Below, one piece after another: positions 34,501 through 47,075 of a stretch of 64,000 nt of DNA. The translations under genes were made by a program, and so were the position numbers. The DNA lies in assembly GCA_031763025.1 (NCBI GenBank), contig JASSKH010000026.1:2170001-2234000 (forward strand). The letters are read 5' to 3'. This stretch comes from Macrocystis pyrifera (taxonomy: Eukaryota > Sar > Phaeophyceae > Laminariales > Laminariaceae). Every line of letters begins with the position of its first letter. Position 1 is the first letter of the stretch. Below the pieces are notes generated by a model, which worked only from the letters and a program-made list of their open reading frames with translations, ran no database searches and was not told the DNA's origin.

Positions 34501-34919
34501 CGGTGCGGCTTAGGCTTGGCCAGCGCTCCCAGAAGAGACTTGAGCACGTCGCGACGCTTGGTCACCTCGTCATGCGCCTCTTTCAAGCTCGCCACCCCGC
34601 ACATAACCATCAAGCACGAGTGCTGAAGCGCCGGGTGGTCGTCGCTGGACACTAGCGCGTTCAGCAGGTCGTTCAGGCGAGACCCTTCCACGAGATTGGT
34701 GAAGCCCTCGAGCATCTGGTCGCGTGGGACAGCGCAGAGGCTCGCCACGGCTTGATCTGCCGCCTGGAAAGCGTCCGCCGCTTTCGAGTCCGGGTACAAG
34801 CCTGAGGCGTCGGGCGGAGGTATTTCATCTCGGAGCTTCTCGATCTCCGTCCACACCGAACGGGCGACCTCCTCGGGCTTCACGGGGACCACCGTAGCAT
34901 TCTCACTAGCCGCTGTCAT
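27524..34919 (-). CDS. MYND zinc-finger protein with helical repeat-like N-terminus
   Basis: Two exons. Exon 1 (34919-34429) starts MTAASENATVVPVKPEEVAR and ends after two bases of a codon at CAACAG|GTATGC. Exon 2 starts at 28507 after TCCCACCAG; the joined codon is AGC. Across the junction the protein reads GAAICLNSLLVSCGG, a hydrophobic, helix-like stretch, so the N-terminal third looks like an ARM/HEAT-type helical region. The C-terminus is a textbook MYND finger: CxxxxC, then CSRCQKAMYCSGVCQALHW and HxxxC, ending CRRT and TAA 27524-27526. MYND fingers bind proline-rich peptide partners and often occur in transcriptional or methyltransferase-type proteins; none of the SET-domain motifs is present. 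The frame shifts by one base between about 28330 and 28190, inside a CAG/GCA tract, so the intact protein (about 490 aa) cannot be read directly. Confidence 0.75.
30220..30660 (+). repeat. Family E, copy 4
   Basis: Shares GGACGCCGCCGGCAAGTTCTC, GTTGGCCATGCCC, GTGTCGAGATCGAAGGTC and AAATTGCGCCGCCTGCAGCC-type blocks with copy 3. Confidence 0.75.
30855..30970 (-). mobile_element. M1 inverted-repeat element, copy 5
   Basis: ATATTACGGGGGTCCGTATT … ACTATGGTCCCCCGTAACA. Confidence 0.75.
30988..31193 (+). mobile_element. Family-K element with M1 inserted
   Basis: Left end GAACCCTTTTAGGATCG; hairpin arms CCCGTTTCGGGGACAAAC and TTTGTCCCCAAAACGGGAC; then CTGCAGTA, M1 copy 6 (31073-31184) and the right end AAAAGGGTT. 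The same composite order occurs at 43366-43565. Confidence 0.65.
31073..31184 (+). mobile_element. M1 inverted-repeat element, copy 6
   Basis: ATCACGGGGGGGCCATAGTA … TGTGGTCCCCCGTAATA, immediately after GGACTGCAGT. Confidence 0.8.
32302..32440 (-). mobile_element. SINE 3'-tail fragments
   Basis: Two short pieces match the 3' part of the tRNA-derived SINE: one with GGGCTTGTCCCG / ACCTCCTACGAG in reverse (32302-32375), one with CTGGAAAGTGAAAGTGACGA in reverse (32385-32440). Confidence 0.6.
33142..33168 (+). repeat. Interstitial telomere-type array (CCCTAA)n
   Basis: Four perfect or near-perfect CCCTAA units. Since the MYND gene spans it, this is internal chromosome sequence, not a chromosome end. 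Confidence 0.9.
34429..34919 (-). CDS. MYND gene, exon 1
   Basis: 163 codons plus two bases. ATG at 34919-34917. Acidic and helical, with Ala/Leu/Val-rich segments (LQHSCLMVMCGVASLKEAHD near residues 107-126). Donor AG|GTATGC on the minus strand. Confidence 0.75.
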
Positions 34920-35245
34920 ACTGGTGGCCTCTGCTGTGCGGTACGTGTGACTGGTCTCGAGAGTGATTGTCGCAACAGGTCGTATGGTATGGTGCGGTGT
35001 GCGGTGTGTTCGCTTATTGAACAGCAGTTGACAAAAGTGAAGAACAAGAAATAACGCCTCCGGTTGTAATCGAAACCCTCCGGAAAAGTTATCGAAAACT
35101 CTGCCGCGAAATACGAATCGCAGCAGTAGCACCGCCGTGTTCTGTCTCCGTAGTCAAGACACAACGGCACAGACAGTGTACATGCGTGAGAAGAAGTTGT
35201 CGAGGAGATTGGTCAAGGTCCTGAGGACCTCTTGACTTCGGAGCC
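34920..35245. promoter_or_regulatory. Compact divergent (bidirectional) promoter region
   Basis: Only 326 bp separate the ATG of the MYND gene (minus, 34919) from the ATG of the glycosyltransferase gene (plus, 35246). No TATA box is obvious at a convincing distance. The region must hold both 5' UTRs and promoters. It lacks the mobile elements that fill nearly every other non-coding interval, which suggests constraint. Confidence 0.55.
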
Positions 35246-35751
35246 ATGCTTCAGCGCAGCAGAAACACCGCCAACAACAACACCAGTTCGAACCGCACCA
35301 GCAACAGCCGTAATGATTTATCAGGAACAGCGGCGGCGGCAGCAGCAGCCGCAGCAGCAGCAGCAACAGCACGTCCTGGACCGACTACGAGCACTGGTAA
35401 ACGAAGGAGACTCGTCGTCCGGCCGCGCAGCGAGCGCCACAAGAGAGCCTGCTTAGCCGTACTGTTCGCCGCCGGCTTACTCTGCGTGGTGCACGTCCTG
35501 TCCTATGCCGGCATCACCTTTTTGGGATGGGTCGGCCCGACGGAGGAGCCGAGTGTGCCTTCGGTTTCTCTCGACTTTCAGGGTACGTCGAGAACGTCAG
35601 ACAAGAAGCCCCGCATCGCGATAGTCTCCAACGCTGTAGCTTTCCCGTTCAGCGACGTGACGACAGCACAGTGGAGCCTGTTCAAGGAGTATTTCGCCAA
35701 CAAGGATTGCTACGCGAAGACTCATGGGTACGACCTCATCATCGACTCGAG
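35246..35751 (+). CDS. Glycosyltransferase exon 1
   Basis: Encodes the cytosolic tail, signal anchor and start of the catalytic domain. Donor AG|GTAGGT at 35752; the codon is split 2/1. The downstream in-frame TAG lies in the donor itself. Confidence 0.75.
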
Positions 35752-38700
35752 GTAGGTGTTGCGTTGGTATGTACATACTGCTGCTGTTGCGGCTGATGTG
35801 TCGAAATCTAATCGGCATGATCAGTGATATCTTGCGAGTGTGGAGTGTCCCTTTGCAGGCAGGGTATAATACCAGCCAGGTACCCAGCAGTACGAGTATA
35901 ATAGATACTGGTACTTTTTTTTTTCATCACTTTCACTTTCCAGCTTAGCTCGTACGTAGGAGGTTTTATCCTCAGCGGTCTTCTTCTGGACAAGCCGTGG
36001 TCACAGGTGCCGTCCCTTCTCCCCCCCGGTACGTGCCTTTACTTTTTGTTGTGCATAGGGTTCAGCATTCCCACTGCTCGTCGATGCTCATCGAATGTAG
36101 CTAACTCACGCTCTCGCGCTTTCCGCTAATCATTTTTTTATGCAAGAAAAAGTCCCCACGAGCATGCACTCGGTGAGACTCGAACCCACGAAATTGATGT
36201 TGATAGGCAACGCTACGTACCAAGCCGCCGGGGACGGCAGCCGCAGTGTGACTATTATAAGCAGGTACCAGGTATGATACAACACGACAACACAACACAA
36301 CGCAAAAGCAGCACCAACACGCCAACACGACAACAACAACAACAACAACAACAGCAGCGACACAGCAACAAACGCCAACACGATTACAACGCCAACAGCA
36401 GCACTACTATTAATATTAATACTGCTGTGATATAATCACCGCACCACACCATCACCACCACCACCACCACCACCACCGTCAACAACAACAACCTCAACAA
36501 CGACAACAATAACAATAGAGAGCATCTAGGTCCTGCTATACTCCGAAGTAATACGACGTACGGCAGTAGTACTCCGAGCGTTGAGTCCACAACAGGTGGC
36601 AATGGCGATGTTACGTACCAGTACACCATATACTTGCTGTACCGGTATCATCGCGGACCACAACAATTATGTAATACCGGTATTTACGTACGTACGCGAT
36701 TAGAGTACGAGCAGTATTGGTGTATTCGTGCTGCTGATCCACCTGATATTGACCCTTGTGTAAGGTCGTAATTGCACGTGGTACGTGGATTCTGGACACC
36801 GCGAAGAGACGGCCTTAGGACTGAGGAGAGAGTAAGAGAGGGCCAGAGCGAGAGCAGAGCATCTTCGTGTCCCTATAGCAGTAGTATGTCCTCGAAGTGC
36901 TCGAGCAAGCAGCAAGCGGAGGGATTGGTCTTCAAGCTGAGCGGGACTGGAGAGAGGGAGAGAGAGAGCCAGAGAGAGAAGGACAGCAGCGTCCTTGCAC
37001 GAGAAAAAAGTGTCCTTAACCAATGATATCACGTCCTCATGTGATAGCGTCCAAGCAAGCAGAGGGATTGGGTTTGCTCCATATACTCACACTGCTGTCT
37101 GCACTGCCAACGCCAATGTGCTTGTGCCCCCCCTACCTATGTTGATGTAAACTGGGAATGTCCCCACTTAAAACTAATAAGGGCGCGAGAAAGTTGCAAT
37201 GGCTATAGGGCAAGAGCATGCCGAAAAAAGGAGGTTGCCAGCCATAAGCCTAGAGCTCTGTGGGAGAAGGTAACGAAGGGGCGAGTTGGAGAAAGGTGGG
37301 ATATCGTGGTCGATAAAATATGGAAGAGAATTGGAGTAAACCAAGAAGAGATGTCCATGGAGAAGTTTGAGGGGTACGAGGCGAGAGTAAAAGAAAGGAT
37401 AGAAAAGAGGGAAAGGCTACATAGCTTTTAGAAAGGTGGAATGGGAAGAATAATGAGAGATACACGGTAGGTTAAGAGAAGCAAAACTTATTTTGACGAC
37501 CCAATGGACTGCGCGAATGCTGAAACTGCATGTTCGTGTAGGGGACCGGACCTGCCAAAACTAAAACACCGGCAGCCGAGAGCAGGAAGGAGATGCACAG
37601 ATGTCCTCTTGTGGTAAAGTGAAAGAGAGTAGAACTCATAATGTGAGAGAGTGTGAAATGCACAAGGCGGAACGGGATATGTTGGAGGAGATGAGGAAGA
37701 TGGACGAATGTGACATGGATAAGTTTTGCGCACTAGAGAATAGCGAGGAAACGATCGCTATACTAGGAGGTAGATTGTGGCCACAAAAGGCGAAACAGTA
37801 AGGGGATAAGACAAGCAAAAACGTCTCCATGAAGTGTATGGAAAAAACATACTGAGCTCTCGCATGTTGGAGATGTCTCTGTTATTTGGAGTAGGAACGG
37901 TTTTCCGTCTCGGAAGGGATGCGTAGTCAATGACCAATGAAGCAAACAACCAATGAGTATGCCCCTCGCCCTTTCACGTAGTGTTTATCGTTATATGGTA
38001 CCGCACCCATGAGGCAGATATATAGTGTTCCCAGTGCTGTCTCTGAAAGTGATGAAACCGGAAAACAAATCGGTTCACCCCACGCTGTCATCCATATTTC
38101 AAGAAAGTACGCACGAGGTGCCGAAATCCGCCTCACAAGCGGCTCTTAGTAGGATGCAACTCGCCCTTCGTGCGACTCGCCGAACACCTCACGGCACTTT
38201 ACGCTCGGTTCAATCAATTCATCTTTGCCTGGCCGGTGAAAACTCGACGTGCTCCGTCCCGGCATTGCAGGGATGCCAGAGTCTGTGGTCATACGACCAC
38301 GGTCATGCATGACACACCCCCCCCCCTCATCCTCACCCAAGAATCCGGCTCGGAGTGCACTGCCACCCTGTCCGATTGTTGCGCGGGAGCTGCCTGCCCC
38401 ACAGTTTTTGCACCACCTCCTGGCGGTTCGATCAGAGATTCAGAACGTCGCGCCGGGTCTCGTAGCGGCGTTGCACCGCGGAGCTTGGTCTGAATGTTTG
38501 AAGCACCATGACGAATACAGTAGAACTTTGAACGTTCTCAGGTACATGTGCCGCATTGTAAGCGGCATTCCCTGCGAGGGGCGTGGCAGCTGTCCTCGAG
38601 GTGTCTCCACGCTGGCGTGTGACGTACGTCAGCTCTACGACCGGCCATACCGTATGCTGCTGTACTCGTACGCTATTACGGAGGACCATAGTAAATAGGC

Positions 38701-41700
38701 CCTACGGTACACAAAACAAAAAACGACATATTTCCTATTTTTACTAACAATATTTGGTCCTATTTACTATGGTCCCCGTAATACCATAGCGTGCATGCCG
38801 CTATAAGGTTGAGGCCGAAAGGCCGCCTGGACGCACAGCTGTGCGAACTTGTATCTATCTGTCTATCTGGTCCCTGGTATGCTACATGAGGTTAGCAGTG
38901 TCACGCACTTCGTACGCTCCGTGCCGTTCGGTGGGGGGCAGGATGCAGGGGCATCTTTGTTTTTTTTTTTTGTCCCCGACCCCGCCACCGTTTTTGGTCG
39001 GTATTTTTTCACTGATTATATCACCCCGTGGTAGAAGTGAAGTGTAGGATATGCGTACGTGCCAGGTATGCGGCGCGGAAAGCGCCCCGGCGATTTTTCT
39101 TTGCTTCTACATGTTGCGGTACCTTGATACTGCCCCCCCAGGACTGCAGATGGAAACGTACGATTCTGTGCGGGAGATTGGCGCGTCCTTCCGACAGGCC
39201 GTGAACACACGATCAGCAGCAGGCCTCGCTTGACGCAGACACGGCTGCACCGCCGCTCGCAACGCGCTTCAGGGCTGTGTGCGTGCCGCAACAGATATAG
39301 AACGCGTAATGTTATTTGCGTGGTTCGTTTAACCGTGGCAGTAGGCAGTGGACAGCAAAGCGCTCGAAGGGTACCGTAGTACCGTACGAGATCGTACTCT
39401 TTTGTGCCAGGACAGGCAATCGATGGCTTCGTGGCAAAAGAGCGTTCAAACTATGCACCCACTCACCCAGCCACCCACCTACCCACCCCACCTCTACCTC
39501 CCCCTCCTCCCCCCCGGTTCAACCGTCGATGACCAACACCAGCCCACTCCACCCGGCCCCACCCTACCCGTGGACGACTGGTGTTGGCACAACTATAGTA
39601 TTCGAGATGTCGCTAAAACGCCGCAAGTTTTTTTTGTAAATGTCGTCAACTTGTGTGCGTTAGTGGATCCCTTCGGTCGGTCGGTCGGTCGCTTCAGCTA
39701 TCTCGGAAGTGGTCGCTTTTTCTTTCTTGGCGCCGTGAAAAATATGAAACTCGGCAGGTTAAGGTTATTTGTAACCGTCATCAAATAGTGTGCGTTGGTG
39801 GATGCCGGTCGGTCGGTCGGTCGATCGGTCGGTCGATCGTTTCACCCATCTCGAAAGGGGTTCGGTACCTTTTTTTTGGGTGCCGTGCAAACGTTGAAAC
39901 CCGCGTAAAGCCGCTCGTACTATAAAACTATTACTAAACCAGGAATCACGTGGAAGGGATGGGTTTCTACACCAACGCGGAAACGGGGGAGCGGGGAGAC
40001 ACGAACGTACACTTCAACAAGCCCTATCTCATCCGCAAGTGGCTCCCGCACTATGACTGGGTGCTGTGGCTGGACATGGACACTTTGGTGGTCGACCTCG
40101 CCAAGCCGGTGGAGCGTTTCATCGAGGAGGTCGGAGGACAGGTATGATGAGACACTGCAACAAGTACCAGGTAGTGTAGGACATACCGTTGGATAGCGTG
40201 TCAAGAACTTTGATGCATCGATACAACGAACTTTCGATAAATCGTATCGAACGTTTTTTGCCCTCCACCCCCTGAGGCGTTCTACGCCAGGGGTAGCCCT
40301 ATTTTATTTTATTTTGCCTTTTGAGGCAATACTTCTGGCTGATGAGGCTTCTCATCCGAGCAAGTAAGTACACAATAAGGCATTCAAGGCGTGCCTTATC
40401 GTGTGTGGTATAAATATTTTTTAGTACAGACGTAGGCCAGTGGGATCCCTCGTCGCGTTAAGCGCGCACTTGTTTTTTCAAAGCCAGAGCCCCTCGAACT
40501 ATGACAGGAGCCTCGAAAGATTGCAGCTCTCCGCAGCATACCGATGAACAAAAAGAACTTCGAGTATTAATGATCGATACGTACGATTCCGACATTTTGA
40601 TAGATTGAAAGCTGCATCAAAATCACAGGGTGTGGAGGGAAAAGCACGCTGTTATGAGTGCTGGATGGACATCGTACCTGAAGTTCGATGTTTCGATATA
40701 TCGAAACGAATTTTTGGTACAATATCCGGCACCAATAGCAGCGTGTCCAGACCGGTTTTCCAGGGAAGCGGGCTGTTCCCTGTTGCACGATTCTGCGGGC
40801 TACCTGGATACTTACGAAGCATTAGCTACAGTAGCTAGTGGAGTCAAGGCTGTGGTAGGCACTCTGCGCTGCCCGCCTTGCGCGAGGGTGTTGGAACCGT
40901 TGTACACGCCGGAAATGCCGTGATCTAGATCAGATAGATCATATAGATAATATACCGGTAGACCCCTTATCTGCCTCAACTAGACCTTTGTATTTGCCGT
41001 CATGATCTATATCTCGGTGCAAGAGCCGTCTCAATATTGAGCAGGTTCATAGTCTGGGTCATGTCAGATCCTACATCTGCCGCGTCCAGAGACATTTCGG
41101 TTTTGCCTCGATGAGGTGATGTGCAAGAGCCTCATTATCGGGATAGATCATGATCCACGTAGATCATCTCGATCCCATATCTGCCGCAGTGAGATGTTGG
41201 GCAGGAGCTGAATCAGAACAGATATGTCTATCACGCCCGGCAAAAGCACGTGCGTGCGCAAGAGCTGTGTCACACAGATCCCGCCCGGAAATTCCATCTG
41301 AACGTGCAGATATTATATATCTGTCAGGGTTCTGCCTGCTCCGAGAGATCTAGATCTTTGAATGGCGATGTCACCTGTCAGAGGGGTGGAACGGTGCATT
41401 CCAAGGCTCTGCGTGTATGTTGCTATTCTATTTTAGAGGAATCATGCCACGGTATCTATAGAAACCCCCCAACTGAGGGGCTGTCGGGTGTCTGTGTAGC
41501 CCCATTTGTAGAGGTGTCAATCGTTACTCGAGTCACCAACTATTACGGAGGGCCATAGTAAATAGGACCTACGGTATACACAAAAACCTATATATTTCCC
41601 TATTTTTACTAACAAAATTTGGTCCCATTTACTATGGTCCCCCGTAATAGTTATGAGTCGCTAGCCATGAGTCGAACTACGATAATTGTTGGTCGATTCT

Positions 41701-44700
41701 CGGAGGTGCCGACTGTCCGATTTGTTGGGTTTCCATACGTGTAGGAGGGATTGTTGAAAGCGGGATACGTACGGTTTCCCCTTTTTGAGTGGGGCTCCCT
41801 CGGCCGGGTCGGGGGCTTATTTGGCTCGATTCGCTCGCCTGATTTGAGTCGGCAAGTCGGCTGGCCATTCAACCAGCCGACTTGCCGACTAAAGCTATTA
41901 CGGGGGTCCATAGTTAATAGGACCTAAGGTATACATAAAAACCTACATATTTACCTATTTTTATTAACAATATTTGGTCCTATTTACTTTGGTCCCCCGT
42001 AATGGTTAGTCGGCTAACGGAGCCTACCGACTAGATCGTAGTCGTCAAATCCTGCCGACTCACGGCTTTGTGTACCCTTTTGTGTCTTACAACGATAATG
42101 TTCGTCGTGAAGATTATATGCTATAGGCATGGTATGATATTATTTGATATGGTATGATGTGATATATGTCCTGTCCCCGAATTTGCCCAAGTGAATGCTT
42201 TCCAACCAAACCCCTAGTTGACGTGTCCCCGACTTAGGAAAATAACGAAATTGAGAGCAATGCCAAGGTAGTGGCACCAAATTTCGGCCAGACATTTTCT
42301 GTCCGGTTGAGCTCCTCCTTATCATAGCATGATCATTTTTTCTTAAAAGTAATGTACCAGGTATTTGCTCTAGGACTACAATATTAATAGTGGTACACAC
42401 TACAGTAGTTTACCAATATGGTGTATGTCGGGGATTGCAAGGACCGTTTCTAGTTCATGCGAATAAGTAAAAAGGTGTTGACCTTTCCGGACAGGGTGAT
42501 ATACTGCTACTGTAGGACTAGCGCATAGAAACGTTGATCGGGTTTGCGCGGACCTATTTTGTTAGACGTCGAGTTTCGGGTGATATAAACGGTTACACGT
42601 TTACCGCTGTCGGGTGATAGTTCGATTGAAAAGAAAAGTAACAGAAGGAAAGGAGTAGAAAACGCTTCTTGAAGCACAGCGTTAGTATATAGGCAATCAC
42701 AGACTTTGCGGAAAATTCAAAGAGGACAAGAAGAGCGGAATACTCCCCTGAAGCACCACAGCCTCGGTAGACGATCACGGGCTCGGTAGACGATCACGGG
42801 CTTCACCGGGGGAAAGAAACAACGTACACTATTTGAGCTCCTCCTCGTGCGCACAGCGGCAGCACCTCTCCAAGCAGGCACATTCGCTCTGCAAACCAAC
42901 CCTTCCTTGACGTGTCACGCAATCGCGAAAATAGCTTACAGCAAATACCTGGTAGCGATCAACCTTTGTCGATTTCCTTCCAGCAGATAAAAAAACACAA
43001 GAACGAGTACGTTATTTTGTCATCCTTTTATTACCCGCCCCTTGCTTGGCACCTCGTGTTCATCGCGGTGACGGGAATAAAACCGTACTTTTTTGTTGTT
43101 TTGTTGTTCATCGAGTTTGCCCGTGTAGTATACATACGCAAGTTTTCTTTTAAAAAAAATATGGATTTGTGGAGAGAGTTATTCGGGACCTCCGAACGTA
43201 ACGTTTGGTAGCGTGCCCCCCTCTGTATGGCGGGAGGGAGGCATCCCCAGGGAGGTGCAGAGGGGTCAACGTGTGACTTAACTTGTGGAGTACACGCTTT
43301 GTCGTTTTTGAGATAACTGGGTTGTTGAAAGAGGAACAGCTTAACTCGGTTAGGACTGCGGTCTGGTTTTGGGGGGGCAAACTACAGTACCTATAAATTG
43401 GGTGGCTTGTCCCCAAAACCGGACTGCAGTACTATTACGGGGGGCCATAGCAAATGGGACCATATATTGTAGGTAAAAATAGCGAAATATATAGGTTTTT
43501 GTGTGTACCGTAGGTCCTATTTACTACGGTCCGACGTGATAAGAAAAGGGTTAACGTCCCTCAGTGTTGACCCACCCAACGTCAGCGGGAACCCCCCCGC
43601 CCCCCCCCCCCCCCCCCCCCACCGCCCGCATAAGCAAGAAAACCCGCCTTTACAGCGATTCTTAGTAGGATGCAGCCCACCCTTCATGCGACTCGCCCAA
43701 CACATCTCGCGGCACTTCGCGCTTGGTGCAAGCAATGTCTGCCTGGTCGGTGAAAACCCGACGTGCTCCGTCCGGCATTGTAGGGATGCGAGGGTATATG
43801 GCCATACGACTACCGCCACGCATGATAATGAGTACACCCCCCACCACCACCATCGCCCGCCCAACTATTTGCAGGAACCCCTCTCTCAGATATACGCCTA
43901 CGGCCATGCATGACGTGAGCACCCCCCCCCCCCCCCCCTCCCCCCCCGACCGATCCCCAGTCTACGTGCGGTATTCGGCCATAGCTTGCGCTCCGCGGGC
44001 GACGCGCCAGACGATCTTGCATATGAACGGGAGAATAGGCTCTCGATGTCAGTGCCAAGATAAAGCGGTAGCGGTTGCTATGCACATGTGAAAATATGAA
44101 GTAAGCTGGAGCGGTCAGATCTAAAATTCCCCCAAAATCATGTTTGCATGATCGGTGTGATGTGATTCTTCGATCGCGCGTTCTGTGGGGTGTGTAGGGT
44201 TTTATATAGCTTTTCGAAGGGGCCTACAACTTCTTATGGATATGCATTTTGGTTCAAAAGTCCGTCCTACTGTAACTCCTCAGTACATCTTGTTTCCTGT
44301 CTCTCTGTCTCTGTCTTCGTCTCTGTCTCTTCATCATTTTACCGTTGCGGTGATTCGTTACCGTTGCGGTCGGTTGTTATCGTTGCGGTTGGTTGTTACC
44401 GTTGCGGTGATTTGTTTCCGTTGCGGTCTGTTGTTATCACTGCGTGGTCGTTACCGTTGCGGTCGGTTGTTATCGTTGCGGTTGGTTGTTACCGCTGCGG
44501 TTGGTTGTTGCCGTTGCGGTGATTTGTTTCCGTTGCGGTTTGTCGTTACCACTGCGTGGTCGTTACCGTTGCGGTCGGTTGTTATCGTTGCGGTTGGGAG
44601 TTAACGATGCGGTCGTTCGTTACTGCTGCGGTCGGTTTTTACCCTTGCGGTCGGTTGTTTTGCGGTGGGCAGGACAATGACATTCACGTGCTGGTGCCTC

Positions 44701-47037
44701 AAGACCAGAACGTACAGTTCTTTTTCAGCGCGTGCTCTCTCCTGCTGCGCAACAGCCCGGAGACAATGGCGATGGTGAGTGCTTTGTTTTTTTTTTTTCC
44801 AATTTTTTATGCTTGCATTTAGATACAACTGGAACTACTTTCGTGGCTAAACTGCTGGGAGTTATAAAAGGGCTTCGCAACACCACCGTATCGTCCTCGA
44901 AATACTTTAGATCAGAGATCAGTAAAAAATGAATCAGGATTCGTGTCCAGTTCCGCTCTCTCTCTCACTTCATATGCAACTTGCAACAATGTGCGTCGTC
45001 CAATCTTTTGCGCAAAAAATAGCGACCGACCTCCTCGTGTGAGGGAGGGTCCACCCATCATAATTCACACTAAAAGCCGCACGTTTGGGAACAGCGAGAG
45101 GGCAACAACATATCGTTAGCACTGCTCAATACAGCAATAAAAAAGGGACTTCGTAACGGCAGTTTTTCTGCGGGTATATATTAATAAGCAACTAATTTTA
45201 CAGGATTTGGGGTCGGTGTCACTTGCCAGCTCTTCGGTTCGTATCACAACCTGTCGGTACGACAGAGCCCAAGCGGGCTGGCTTTTGGGTCAGCGGCTGA
45301 CAGCAGGCGACGATGAACAGCACGACTAGCCTGCAGCAGGCGAGCTTCTAGCGTCAGAACCTGACTGAGGTGACGTACGCACGGCACCAATATACCAAGC
45401 CCGTGGTATGTAGTTCGTCATCACGGACAGATGTCTCTTGACAGCTGTGACAGCAAATGAACGTACGTAGACAGCGAACGAACGTACGTGCTATCACAGA
45501 TTCTTCTTTTCGAAACACGACAGCAGTGCGGACAGAGCGAAATGCTGCTACGTGTATGTGTCAGGAAAGCAAGAGTACGGGGGAAAGGGGAATCGAAAGT
45601 TGAAGGTTTCTGCTCTGCTCTGCTCTGCTCTGCTCTGCTCTGCTCGGCCTGCGGCTGCTGCTTGCTGCTGCTGCTGCTGCCGCTGCTCTGCTGCTGCTCT
45701 GCTGCTGTTGTACTGATGTGTCGGTAACTCTGCTTGCTGCTTCCCAGTGAGGTCCCCTAGCAATCTGGGAGAAGGGATCTTTAGGTTGTTAGGCTGTTCA
45801 GGTATTTTGGTGCCTGTTGGGATCAAGGCACGGGCGAAGACCCAACCCAACCCCTGACTCTAACTCTAACCTTAACTCTAACCCTGACCCCAGACCGCAG
45901 CCAAAACGGGGGCCAAAACTGGCCATAAACGCGGCTGCGCCGCGTTTGCATCGAACCAGGAAATTTCTCAATTGCAGACGACGATTCCGAAGTGCAGACC
46001 GCGCTACGCAATTTTCAAGTCAATAACACCCCTAAAGATCCCTTCTCCCAGACTGCTAAACCTACTCTTTCCGGTTTTTAGTTTCCGTTCTTGTGTTAAC
46101 GGTGTTTTCGCCCTCATTCTGCCACCGCTGAAAACTTGTGACTTGACCGTCATGACAGCGAACAAACGTGCCATGTGTATGTTGGAACGGTGTATCGAGC
46201 AAACTCACATCGTTCTTTTCGCAACTCGACCTTGGGATAACGCAATAATGAACATCACAGGAGGGGGACTGGTCCTGCTCTGCTCTGTGTGGTTGCTGCT
46301 GCTGCTGCTTGCTGCTGCTGCTGTTGGCGGTGCTAAGTGCTGTTTCTAGGGGCTTTGCTGCGACGCCCAGACAATCTCTTTGAAAGCCCCTGCTCTGCAG
46401 ATTGTGTGTTTTGTAGTGTTCTATATTTACTTACCAGAGGTGCCGGGTATAATTAACGAGCACCAGGTATCTGTTGCGATATAATGTACGTATTATTTTG
46501 TCACTAATGTCTGGCCGTGCCTGAGTCGCAAGACTAATATTGTTTTTACTCTTTTTTAGACCATCTACAGTGGTAAGGTCCTCATCTGCCGCTGTGAGAG
46601 GCCGCGCAGCATCTGCGCCGCCGTACGGATCCAACCGAGCAAACATGCGACTTTGATGATGCAGACTACACGGGTCCCACTCGCACCGGGCAGCATGAGC
46701 TATTAATGGCAGATCATACAAGACCGAGATTAGACGATATATCTGCCTTTCAATGATCTAGATGATCATCAGGTGGGAATGATCTGTACATGATCTGTCG
46801 GCGATGTGATAGATTTCAGGGAAATGAGCTAATGCGAGGGCGTTGCCATCATCATCATTGTCATCGATCGCCATCGTCGTGTATGATGCTCTCTGCAGGT
46901 GGACGATTGGTTTTCGCTGAAGGACACGTGTCCGTACGCTCTCTACGATGACCAGAGTCGGCTCTACGCAGCCATCCTTCGAATGCAACTCAAGTGAGTC
47001 TCAAAAATGGAATTGAGCCAAGAGTCGGCGGCGGCGG

Positions 47038-47075
<38 letters not shown>

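Larger units (their letters stand above)
35752..39942 (+). other. Glycosyltransferase intron 1 (4.2 kb)
   Basis: Contains the SINE copy 35916-36246 (minus), CAA and CAC microsatellites (36280-36480), the LINE-Q fragment (37180-37985), a P element (37965-38330), M1 copy 7 and a duplicated (CGGT)n-bearing unit (39645-39915). Confidence 0.55.
40142..44672 (+). other. Glycosyltransferase intron 2 (4.5 kb)
   Basis: Contains GATC-rich repeats (40920-41370), family D flanked by two M1 copies (41541-42090), a family K/M1 composite (43366-43565), a P element (43640-43920) and an 18-bp minisatellite reaching the exon 3 acceptor. Confidence 0.55.

Noticed and set aside
44185-44680. Repetitive valine/leucine-rich open frames
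   Set aside because: The 18-bp unit keeps any frame open; this is an intronic minisatellite.
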